From contig NC_087083.1 in NCBI RefSeq assembly GCF_026151205.1, forward strand, positions 3,050,536 through 3,114,535: a stretch of 64,000 nucleotides of DNA. Direction: 5' to 3'. Made by a program: the position numbers and the translations under genes. The stretch is from Bolinopsis microptera (lineage: Eukaryota; Ctenophora; Tentaculata; Lobata; Bolinopsidae). Below are positions 1 through 12,200 of this stretch, one piece after another (position 1 is the stretch's first letter; every line of letters starts with the position of its first letter). The notes beneath the pieces are model-generated. The model searched no databases. It was not told the DNA's origin and saw nothing but the letters and a program-made list of their open reading frames with translations.

Positions 1-86
1 TAATATTTTCTTGAAAACTGTCACTAATCCTTATGATAAGATAATAACTCCATCAATTACACCTGCAATATTAAGGGATCACATAC

Positions 87-236
87 CCACAGAGACACTC
101 TCACACCCCTCTATCTTATCACACTCCTCCGCGCAGTACCCCATCCACTTGTGCTCGAAGAAGATGGCCTTGTTGGGTATGTCGTTATCAGCGCCGGGGA
201 AGTCTGTGTCGTACCATATACACTGATCGTACTCCT
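87..236 (-). other. Last visible exon, cysteine-rich apple-like segment
   Basis: The exon encodes [20 protein letters not shown] ... [25 protein letters not shown] and ends in donor g|gtatgtg at 86. The GYCAEEC...GCESVSV stretch matches the central helix of PAN/apple domains (C...C....C.s.s). It is phase 1 at both ends, and the gene continues beyond base 1. Its acceptor region is amplified in the adjacent 159-bp array. Confidence 0.6.
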
Positions 237-3200
237 CTGTTGAATGGGCGTGAGGTTTAGTGAGGTTTAGTGAAGTTTAGTGAGGTTTAAAGAGGTTTGG
301 TTAGGTTTGGTGAGGTTAAGTGAGTTCCTTGTTGGGTATGTCGTTATCAGCGCCGGGGAAGTCTGTGTCGTACCATATACACTGGTCGTACTCCTCTGTT
401 GAATGGGCGTGAGGTTTAGTGAGGTTTAGTGAAGTTTAGTGAGGTTTAAAGAGGTTTGGTTAGGTTTGGTGAGGTTAAGTGAGTTCCTTGTTGGGTATGT
501 CGTTATCAGCGCCGGGGAAGTCTGTGTCGTACCATATACACTGGTCGTACTCCTCTGTTGAATGGGCGTGAGGTTTAGTGAGGTTTAGTGAAGTTTAGTG
601 AGGTTTAAAGAGGTTTGGTTAGGTTTGGTGAGGTTAAGTGAGTTCCTTGTTGGGTATGTCGTTATCAGCGCCGGGGAAGTCTGTGTCGTACCATATACAC
701 TGGTCGTACTCCTCTGTTGAATGGGCGTGAGGTTTAGTGAGGTTTAGTGAAGTTTAGTGAGGTTTAAAGAGGTTTGGTTAGGTTTGGTGAGGTTAAGTGA
801 GTTCCTTGTTGGGTATGTCGTTATCAGCGCCGGGGAAGTCTGTGTCGTACCATATACACTGGTCGTACTCCTCTGTTGAATGGGCGTGAGGTTTAGTGAG
901 GTTTAGTGAAGTTTAGTGAGGTTTAAAGAGGTTTGGTTAGGTTTGGTGAGGTTAAGTGAGTTCCTTGTTGGGTATGTCGTTATCAGCGCCGGGGAAGTCT
1001 GTGTCGTATTCCTCTGTTGAATGGGCGGTTTAATGTCACTGTATTGTCACTGTAATTTCACTGTAATGTCACTGTAATTTCACTGTAATGTCACTGTAAT
1101 GTCACTGTAATTTCACTGTAATTTCACTGTAATGTCACTGGGGAAGTCTGTGTCGTACCATATACACTGGTCGTATTCTTCTGTTGAATGCAGGCGGTTT
1201 AGAAAGGAGAGGGAATGCTATTGTGTGATAATCAGACAGAATGTTCCTAGCTCCGATGTTCATAAACTCTTGTATCCAACTTATACTGATAATGATCAAT
1301 GATATGTGGAATAAATAATCAATAATCCTGGAAAATGTAAATCGGATATTACAAAAAGTATTAGTGCGTGTAATGGTAATGTAATGTTAGGTCAGTATTG
1401 TGAGATGAACTCAAGATACGCGCATGCCAGCACTTAGTGTCACTGTAATGTCACTGTAATGTCACTGTAATGTCACTGTAATGTCACTGTAATGTCACTG
1501 TAATGTCACTGTAATGTCACTGTAATTTCACTGTAATGCCACTGTAATGTCACTGTAATGTCACTGTAATGTCACTGTAATGTCACTGTAATGTCACTGT
1601 TACTAACCGACAGGAGAGCCGCGAGCCCACACCTCAGCCAGGTAAATATATAATGTCACTGTAATGTCACTGTTACTAACCGACAGGAGAGCCGCGAGCC
1701 CACACCTCAGCCAGGTGAATATATAATGTCACTGTAATGTCACTGTTACTAACCGACAGGAGAGCCGCGAGCCCACACCTCAGCCAGGTGAATATATAAT
1801 GTCACTGTAATGTCGCTATTACTAACCGACAGGAGTGCCGCGAGCCCACACTTCAGCCAGGTGAATATATAATGTCACTGTAATGTCACTGTTACTAACC
1901 GACAGGAGTGCCGCGAGCCCACACCTCAGCCAGGTGAATATATAATGTCACTGTAATGTCGCTATTACTAACCGACAGGAGTGCCGCGAGCCCACACCTC
2001 AGCCAGGTGAATATATAATGTCACTGTAATGTCACTGTTACTAACCGACAGGAGTGCCGCGAGCCCACACCTCAGCCAGGTGAATATATAATGTCACTGT
2101 AATGTCGCTATTACTAACCGACAGGAGTGCCGCGAGCCCACACCTCAGCCAGGTGAATATATAATGTCACTGTAATGTCGCTATTACTAACCGACAGGAG
2201 TGCCGCGAGCCCACACCTCAGCCAGGTGAATACAGTTGGTTCCAGGATGGTTAACCTTGAGAGCATTAGCCACCACGCCACCCTTCTCACAAGCAAAGTG
2301 GTGAGTTGATGCGTCAACCACGTCTGAGGTTGCGTTTGTTTATGTGCTAAGTATTGTTTGGGATGTGTTATTGTACCAAACATTTGCAATAGTTGCCTAA
2401 ATTGTAAGTCAATACATTTAATACAGTGTACAATACATTGTACAATACATTGTGTTATACAGTCAATACATTGCAAAATAAATTTTGTTTCACATTCAAT
2501 ACAGTGTACAATACATTGTGTTATACATTCAATACATTGTACAATACATTGTGTTATACACTCAATACATTGCAAAATAAATTGTGTTTTACATTCAATA
2601 CATTGTACAATACATTGTGTTATACATTCAATACATTGTACAATACATTGTGTTGTACATTCAATACACTGTAAAATACATTGCACCATACATTGTGTTA
2701 TACATTCAATACATTGTGTTATACATTTAACACATTGTGTTATACATTCACTATACACACCTAAAGTTCCGTAGACCTCCACCTCCGCCACGTTCAATCC
2801 TACCGTGCCGCTTTTTAATTCGACGTATTTAGCAGACTTTGCTGGCTGGACAGCAAAATCATATCTGTTTGATGCGTCTACTGCGTCTACTTGGCCGACC
2901 TTAGCGGTTCCAACAAACACTTGTACCCCTACCGCCCTATCATTTGTGAATATTAAAGGATTAAGTGGTTTCATTGTTAAAAATCTGTGCAATCTTGATA
3001 TTGATGTGGATTTCATTTTGTCTGATACGTTATCACAGCGATTGACCATGCAACTTTTGGCATTGTCTGATATTAACTTAGCTTATGTCTGTCACGTGAG
3101 AAAACTTGGTTCACCGGCCCACGTGTTTCCACATTTATAGACTTAAAAATTTAACGTCAGAAACAAACACCAGTCACAAATAAGAAGCTTCAGAAGCATC

Positions 3201-6200
3201 TCTATGCTTTATCAAAATACGTTTAATACAGCTTAACAGCTTATCAAAAAATTATACTTTTGACGGGCACCACGGCAATGTAATATGTATAATATGTAAT
3301 AAATAATACATAGTTGTTGCTTGGTTTCCAAAATATATATATTTAGGAAACCAAGCAACATATATTTATATATTTGATAAAAAATAAAGATCCTAAACAG
3401 ACTTATACATCGTGATCTTATATCATTAGATTATTACACTTTAACTAAATCAAGTCACGGCCAAAATTAAGCCACTACCGTCAAAAACGCTATCATTTTT
3501 GTTTACCAATATCCTCAAACTCAAATGAACGTGTCCAAAAACATACCTATCCCCACAGCATTCATATCTGTTGTAAAATACCACTTTTATGATAAAAGCG
3601 GTTGAGCTCCAAGTCACCTTCCACCACTGGCTCGCCTCTACTTGAGTGTGGATAAATAGCCTGATTGGGGCGATTTGGTCTTGGTTTTGGTATTGGTTTT
3701 GGTTTTGGTTGGTGATTGGGCCGTTACAATAAACCTAAAATAGTTGGTAGTCACACGTGAATAAGTCATGAATTATGCATATCACTTTCATGTTGAAAAC
3801 ACTTTTTTTTGCACGCTAAGCAATAATTTATAAACAATAATTACGTATGTAAGTAGTTTTGGTCGTTGGCGAATTGGGGTCCATGTTTAGTTTCAGGGGT
3901 TGTACCCCACTGTAGGTGTAAAGTTGCCGTTCCTACTGGAGCGATATTACCCCAATCTGTTATTTTTTTGTTGTTATATATTAATATTTAATAAGTCTAA
4001 AATTACTGAATTTGTTAGATAATCTATGGCTTATATGTTTTGAAATTTATTTTAAAATGAATAATTTTAAATACCGCCTGTAAGATCGGAAGACTTCCCG
4101 TGAAATCACGTTTATAAACTTTAAGCTGTGATTTACCAATTAGTTAAAAGGTTACATTACTTGTGAAACGATAGGACGAAGAAGCTTTGTCGTTGCGAGT
4201 TGCGACGGTGTCATCTGATGCTAAATCTAATCCGTGGATTGTATCCTTAAGACCACACGAGCTGTCAATGGTAAAAGTAACCACCGGCTGACCGTCTGAA
4301 AACCTGAAAAATTACTGATAACTTTCATAAACTCCCTTTTAGAAAATTTGTTTAATTCAACTGGATTTCTTAGTTTCCTAAGAAAATTTACTGATAAGTA
4401 CTGCTGTTTTCTCAGAAAAGGAAGTAAGTCCAATTTTTTGAAATATGGCAATATTTGTATCAACATTTTCAGTAGACAATTCTCTACAACATGATCTACA
4501 TATTAATGTACGGAAACGTTGATGCAATTCTCAAGGAAGTAAGTGAGAAACATGATGTTCAGTTATAAGTCCAAATAATAAGTATCATAAACTCCCTGTC
4601 AGAAAATTTGTTTAATTCGACTGATTTTTCTTAGTTTCCCTTAACATATTGAACCTTAAAATCATACATAAAATTGTTATCAATCATCTGCCCATCTATT
4701 TCAAATATTTTACTTCCTTTAAATAAAGTTAAACTGTTGACAAAAGTTATTTACCAGACTGTAAGGTCGGTTTTAGTTACCAGGAATCTCCAATTGCCAC
4801 CCTTGGTCCCGGTAACAAGGGGGTTTCCCCCACAGTTACTACCATCCCTGAAGTAGTTTATTTTAGAAAAAATAAATTAAACAAGAATTTCGTCCGTTTT
4901 CTTGACAGAGTGGACGCTAGATTTCCATCCACTGCATGCTTTGAAAAGTACACCTTATAAAACTACTAAAGTACTAATAAGCTTCCATTCGCGGGATAGC
5001 CAGTTACCTGGCAACACCCGCTCATGATGCATCTCCAAGCTCACACAAGTTTAAGCGGGGGGAAGATATTCATGCATTTCTGCACGAGGCTGCCAACAAT
5101 TAATTTGTAATAATTGTTTCCAAGGCCTATAAGGCCCTGTATCATTTTGTTCTAAGCAACACCATGGTATAACACAAATATCAATATAATGCTTATTAAA
5201 ATCCTAGGAACCACTTTTGGTACAGCTGCAAAATCTCATCATTCCGATTCTTCCACATTTTCAAACTTCAACAACATGAACAGATGACAGATTTTTAATG
5301 AATTTAACAATACAAAATAGGATATTTCACCTCCCACGAGTATCCATGCATAAAAACGATCATATAACCGGATGCTTATCATGGAAGGTAAACTGTTTTT
5401 CCATGTGATACACGTGTGATACTGACAGTAGTTGTAGGCACGTGGTATTGCACGTGGTATTGCACGTGGTATTGCACGTGGTATTGCACGTGGTATTGCA
5501 AGTGGTATTGCACGTGGTATTGCACGTGGTATTGCACTTGGTATTGCACTTGGTATTGCACGTGGTATTGCACTTGGTATTGCACTTGGTATTGCACGTG
5601 GTATTGCACGAGGTATTGCACGTGGTATTGCACGTGGTATTGCCGCCTTTTATCCCTCTCAACTCTATATTATATAGTCTCTTTAAGATATAATATATTT
5701 AATATATTTCTTATTCTAATTCATCTTACTCTTTCTTCCAGACTTTATATTTTTCACCATCGTAAGAGAAACCACCTATTGACACGCCTAATGCGTCAGT
5801 AAAATGCACCGCAAGTATATTAGTACTAGTAACAGCTGCTTTCGTCTGAACCTCAATTGCTTGTCCGTTAGCATTTTGGTGCAAATAGAATCCTGTTCGC
5901 GCTACATCCACCCAAGGATAGAACTCTGAAATATGTGAAATATGTGAAATATGTGGATATTTTATGCTTTTACACTGAAATCTGCAGACACATGTGAGAT
6001 TGAAATACAAATTCCTACTTAAGAAATAAAGAAATAAGAGTTGTAAACGTACGTGCTTGCCCATTCTGGCATGAAGCATCTTGACCAAACGTGCCACACT
6101 TATCCACCACTTCCCCGTCCTTGAGAAGGGTAATGAACACGCCTTTTGTTCTGGAGAGATTAGAGAAGGTAATTGGGTAATCAGGTAATTAGAGGTAATT

Positions 6201-9200
6201 AAGGTAATTGAAAGTAATAAACATTAAATAAAGTGCATGTTCTTTTGGTGTTTCTTTTGGTGCTAGGGCTAAGAGAAATATAGCGAAGAGGAGAGAAATA
6301 CGTCACTTTCGAATTATGTTATATTCTGTTATGCCGAATAAGATCGGATTCTCCTATGGCATCTTGATTGATTGAAAGCCCTTCGTTAAGGAGTGTCTCT
6401 AATGGACTAATTTATTATTTATTTATTTACATATTGATTAATTAATTAAAAACCAACCTTGTTAAGCAATAACCAATACCGTCGGGCCTATTAATCGCTA
6501 CAACATCGTAAGTGTTATAGTATCCATCAAAATCAACCTGGCATTTGAAAGTGTGAGATTTTTAAGACTAGTTTAGGTTCTGTCAATTTGGGATTTCTAA
6601 GATCATTTAATCCATCCTACACTTACCAGCAATGGCACTGATAGTGATAATGGCAGCGGACAACATCGCGGCAACAATTACAGTAATTGAAATCCTGCAG
6701 ACGTTTTCATTTAAACAGACTATCTAGATAAGTTAGCCTTATTTCAATGCTAGACGAACCTGCCACCAGTTTTGAGCAGTGGTGCAGTCACTATGAAACC
6801 AGGTGAGAGGATCCCCGTCAATCCCCTTTGAGGCGACACCCGCTGAGTACAAGGTTGGCATTGTTGCTTCTTTGAAACCAACGCTGTCTGCAAATATGTT
6901 CATTTGCTGGATTTTTGAGAACTTCTGAGTTAAAATTAGTCGGTAATTTCAATTCTTGAGCAGCAGATTTGGATTGAGGGTTGACTGTTGATGGATGTAT
7001 GATCGTAATAAGTTAATACTTAAATAGATCTTGGCTGGTATAGATCAGGGGTTAACATAATTCTTTTCTAACGCGTGACAATGACTAACAAATCCGCTTT
7101 AGTATTGCCCAATCACGTGATAGTGACTAACAAATCCGATTTATTGAACTGTATAAAAATTCAAAAAAATGAACATGGATCTAACGATAATTCAACAGGA
7201 ATTTAATATGTATATTGTATAAGGCTGTTTCATCTGAAAAAGAATACAATGCAGTAATACTGTACCCCAATTGAGATTAAAGGCCCCCATGTATGACGTT
7301 TCTGTACCCGCATCCGAAATAGTTGTGACGGTGGAGTAATCTGAAAATTTGTGTTAAAGATTTTTTGATTACAAAAATTGTAGTATCGTAAAAAGGCAGC
7401 ATAAACAAACGAAAGCATATCAGATAAAAATTAAAACCTGACACCCTCGTGTGTACACAACACACTCAAGGCTTCGAAGGGATTATTTTTCTGTAAACCC
7501 GTATATTTTTTCAAAACGTTATATTGACATCATGGTATATAATTTCCAAAACAATATTGTTATCTTAAATAGTTTAATCAGCAGTAACTGCATAAAAATA
7601 GAAAGTGTTAAAAATGGCTCTGTACCGATACTGGTGGTTAGATAGTCCCTGAAGAGACGTTTATTTGGACAGGTGAACCCGTTAATGGTGACCTGCAAAG
7701 TACAAAGTTCGTTATAAGCTGTAATAGAAATGTCAAAGTACAAATTGAAGTAATAATTTCTCCGCTGACTGCTAAAATCAGGCTTGTTTTACGTGAGAGG
7801 ACGTTAAGAATGATAACGTTGATGGCAACCATCACGAAACATTTTAATGGAATGTGTCAAGGATGCAAGATAACCTGCCAGCCGGTCTGGGTCACATTGG
7901 CTATGATCCAGTAGCTCTCTCCTGTCTTCATACCAAGCTCACTTAGGGTTACGCCTGTACCGCAGGGTACCTGTGAAATCATGGGAGATATTTATTCGTA
8001 ATCTAGATAATACAGTAATTGTTTAAAAGAATAATTGAATAATTAGAATGGTTGATATTTCTATATTTAATTAAACGAGCACAGTAGTTGAGAAAATCAA
8101 AATGAAATAACCCAAGTGGATAAATCAGTCATTGATATTCTAAATGTGATAATATGTGACCAAGAAAGAAGACCTTAGATGTGGATATTGGTTAAAAGTT
8201 AAACAATAAACATATTTATTTTGACACGTGTCAGCTAACAGTCTCCTAGTGTTGATCTCAATGTGTTGTAACCTTATTTGGGCATCAGGTGTTTTACGAT
8301 ATAAATCACCTGATGCCCAAATAAGGGCATTTTAAAAAGCAATATTTTTACTCACATTTTCCCCCTTGGCTGCATTAAGTTTCAATTTATCGCTGTGCAT
8401 GTGCATGTTCAAAGAAGGTCCAGGCATTAACTTAATTTTATGTTCCGCTGCAGAATCGTACTTAAACCTGGAATCAGGGGATTTTAACTTTTGGTCACAA
8501 GTATGAGCTATCTAGTTAACGTAATTACATAACAATTACATAAAAATAACGTAATTACAATTTCTATTGAATATGGTACAATCAGGGTGCAATCTGAAAA
8601 AATGTAGCCCTTGTGAATACAGGCTATTCCTAATTAGTTAATTAGAATCTCATTAACTAATTAAGAATAATAACTCCATCTAATTTAGATGGAGTTTTTT
8701 TATTGAAAATCTTTTCAAAATAGTACATACATCAATGTAATTGCATGAAAATAAGTTATTATCAAGTATTATTGATTATTAACTATAATCAATTAGATCA
8801 TATAATTATTCTTGAGAAATATATCAGTAATAGCGATGTACGATAATCTTACGATATCTGAGTACGATTCGGTCGCTATCATTATAACTTAATTATCAAA
8901 CGAACAAGATTGACGAGCGAGTTTGAATATTGATATCGTGAAATATTTGTGTTTGCAGAACATCAAACTACATAAAATATTTGATTAGTAAAAATAACGG
9001 CAATATTGCTACTAATATTATGAGTAGCAATATTATATTATGTTAGTAATAATATAATCATAATACTGAATATCGTACGCGTAAGAAAGGTTACTCACTA
9101 GGGGGCAGGGAAAAAAGAAAATCGCGATTATTTTGGCCAAAAATCGCGATACTGCGATTTTTCGTCATTTTTATAACAGACGACATATAAAATTTGTCGC

Positions 9201-12200
9201 AAATAATGGGAAAAATCTCCTTTTGTCCCTGTTACTCACTGTATGTAGAAGATAGTCTGCACAGCTGGTTTGCGGCCGTTACTAAGCGCCATGTAGCTGT
9301 TACTTGCCTTAAATCCCAACATGGGCTGGTGAACCACTGTAATGATGGGGTTGAACAGACAAAATTACACATCTATTCACTGCAGTCTTCCAAAACTTAC
9401 CATTTAATTCAGTAATCTAGTGATGTAATCTAGATAGTATGGTAAGTAAGGGTGTGCAGTATAGGGTAAGTGTACTTACAGCATGTTGGTACATCACAAA
9501 AGTCCCATCTGGGACCATTTGTTGTGTAGCACCAGGGACGGTCATACTTCGCTTTCGGGTTCCGGCAGTAGTTGTGGTCACCTATACCTTTACTTCCGAA
9601 CCTAATATTTGTGGGATTATTTAACATACAAATATAGTTTGCAGAGCCGGTTATTTATGGAATAAAACGTCAATTATAATTTCATCCGCGAAATCATTAA
9701 GGAACTTTCCAGGGGTATAACTGTGGGTATTGGGGGTCTGTACTTACGTTTAAGGGGTATAACTGTGGATATTGGGGGTCTGTACTTACGTTTAAGGGGT
9801 ATAACTGTGGGTATTGGGGGTCTGTACTTACGTTTCAGGAGTATAACTGTGGATATTGGGGGTCTGTACTTACTCTTCAGGGGTATAACTGTGAGTATTT
9901 GGGGTCTGTGCCGACCATTTCTGACAAGTACTGCCGTCATGTGTTCTGGATTGTGCTCCCTTATATCCGCGACCTTTAAATTTCCTGTCCCAGTAGCTCC
10001 AACAGCCAACAGCAACTGAAGTGAAGCAGCTGAAGCTATGAGAAAACAAATTCGATTATGTGTGAAATTTCTGTTTTGTACATTTAGAAATAAAATTCAG
10101 ATTGAAATTATATTGAACCATATTTAGAGAGTAGTTTATTAAAAAGTAAATTTAATATTTTACTTACGTCTGGGAGAGTTGGCATCAGTGTTACTAAGGT
10201 GTTACTAAGGTGTTACTAAGGTGTTAATAAGGTGTTACTAAGGTGTTCATAAGGTGTTACTAAGGTGTTACTAGGATGTTACTAAGGTGTTACTAAGGTG
10301 TTACTAAGGTGTTACTAAGGTGTTACTAAGGTGTTAATAAGGTGTTACTAAGGTGTTAATAAGGTGTTACTAGGGTGTTTAGAGAGTAGTTTATTAAAAA
10401 GTACATCTCATGTTTTACTAACGTCTGGGAGAGTTTGCATCAGTCCACTTTTTACAAGTTTTTCCTGTTATAGTTGTAGCAACCTTACCCATATACGATC
10501 CATCATTAATCCCATCCCAGCAATCGTCATCTGAATATTGATTTTATATTCGCGTTAATCCGTGTAACTGCCTCAGTAACATATTTTAAAACTAATTACA
10601 ACACTACAAATTTAGTACATTTATTGAATATTATTATTGAGGACTTTGTATGAAAAGCATTAATACAGCCAGTTATTGAATGAGTTCAGTAGACTGAACT
10701 TGTTTTGTGAAATATAAGGTACCTCTTAATTCTTCATACTGGATAGTCTTTACGACAATGTTTTCGGTAGCGACTCTGTTCAATGCAGACAAGTCTGAAA
10801 AATAATGTGGTAGAAACATCCGTTAATACATAATTTACATAATATATGTAATAATATAATTAAGTGCTTATTATAATTACATAATATAATTTAGTTACAT
10901 AATATAATTTAGTGCTTTAAACATGTTTAACACACGGAGTTAGCGATATCTAGAATATTTTAGAACTTTTTTAAATAATAAGCTTTATTATAGTTATACA
11001 AACCAGCATCTTTAGATACGTGTTTAGGTAAGATGACACCGTCCACCACAGCAACAAAGCCAACATGGGTGATCTGTATCATTACTTCCACTTCTTTCCC
11101 CTGCACCAGGCTGATCCAATCGTTTTTAACCTGTAGAAATACGTTATGTGGTAGATTTTCCAAACGGGAGATGAATTTGTTAATTAATTCAAGGTAATTG
11201 TTAATTCTGCAATTATGAATAGAAGCATTTTGCATTCGTTTATCACTCCACCCGGAGTATTCTGCAAATACGGATTTTTATTGATTACTAATTATTCCAG
11301 TACACAGGAAATATCAGATTAAAATTTAAAAATATAAAAAAACAAAAACCTCTTTGGTTTGCACGGTAGCTGATCCCGTCGATAAAGTGATGGTTTTCGC
11401 TTTTGAGTCCAGTTCTAGTTTACAATGAACACTCTTATCAGCCTGTGTAAGCGAGATGGACATGGCTTTGTCCTGCTCTCCCCTGCATTATAAAGTTAAG
11501 TAAGATAAGCAAAGTTTTCCAAATTTAACTGCTAGAACAATTGCTATTGTTTGATGTGACTGGTCTACGTCATAGTATCAGATGTATGATTCAATTGTTA
11601 TAAATATGAAGTTTCAAAAAATAGCAACAGGATAATTATAGTGGCAAGATAGATTGAACTAACAGGATAATCGAACTTGACAAGAAGAGCGTCCCCAACT
11701 TTGGGAATGAGAGTGGGAAGAGTGAACTCCTTATCTGAACCCTCCCAGATACCCACAATCTTCCTCGAGTTACCATACATTTCCACATTCTCTGTGTTGG
11801 GATGAGTGTTACGAGGGTGTTACTAGGGTGTTACTAGGGTGTTACTAGGGTGTTAATTAGGTATTACTACGGTGTCACTAGAGTTTTACTAGGGTGTTAC
11901 TAGGGTGTTACTAAGGTGTTACTAGGGTGTTAATTAGGTATTACTAGGGTGTCACTAGAGTGTTACTAGGGTGTTACTAGGGTGTTACTAGGGTGTTACT
12001 AGGGTGTTACTAGGGTGTTACTAGGGTGTTACTAGGGTGTTACTAGGGTTGTACTAGGGTGTTACTAGGGTGTTACTAGGGTGTTACTAGGGTGTTACTA
12101 GGGTGTTACTAGGGTGTTACTAGGGTGTTACGAAAGTGTTACGAGGGTGTTACTAGGGTGTTACGACTTGACAAGAGTAATACTGTAATAGGAACACTCA

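Larger units (their letters stand above)
9480..10530 (-). other. Kringle domain in exons 8-10, with an extra N-terminal half-kringle
   Basis: Exons 9 and 10 encode a complete six-cysteine kringle: [25 protein letters not shown] ... [20 protein letters not shown] ... [20 protein letters not shown]. Exon 8 encodes a second kringle start ([15 protein letters not shown] ... [15 protein letters not shown]) with no C-terminal half found before exon 9, so either an exon has been lost or the first kringle is half-length. Kringles bind lysine-containing peptides or other ligands in secreted and receptor proteins. Confidence 0.85.

Noticed and set aside
2114-3049. 311-codon minus-strand frame
   Set aside because: Only the part encoded at 2761-2984 is a real exon; the rest reads through an intron satellite and the 73-bp array.
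4978-5050. tRNA- or SINE-like stretch (CGGGATAGCC ... CAACRCCCG), related to 21,544-21,620
   Set aside because: Shared dispersed repeat, but no A/B box or cloverleaf could be drawn.
5360-5802. Overlapping frames of NTTC, QYHV and CTWY repeats on both strands
   Set aside because: Direct products of the 12-bp E-box satellite; no conserved sequence outside it.
6625-6690. Hydrophobic exon-like stretch on the minus strand with AG and GT borders
   Set aside because: Including it breaks the NWWQ-VDF join of the fucolectin-type module, which is perfect without it.
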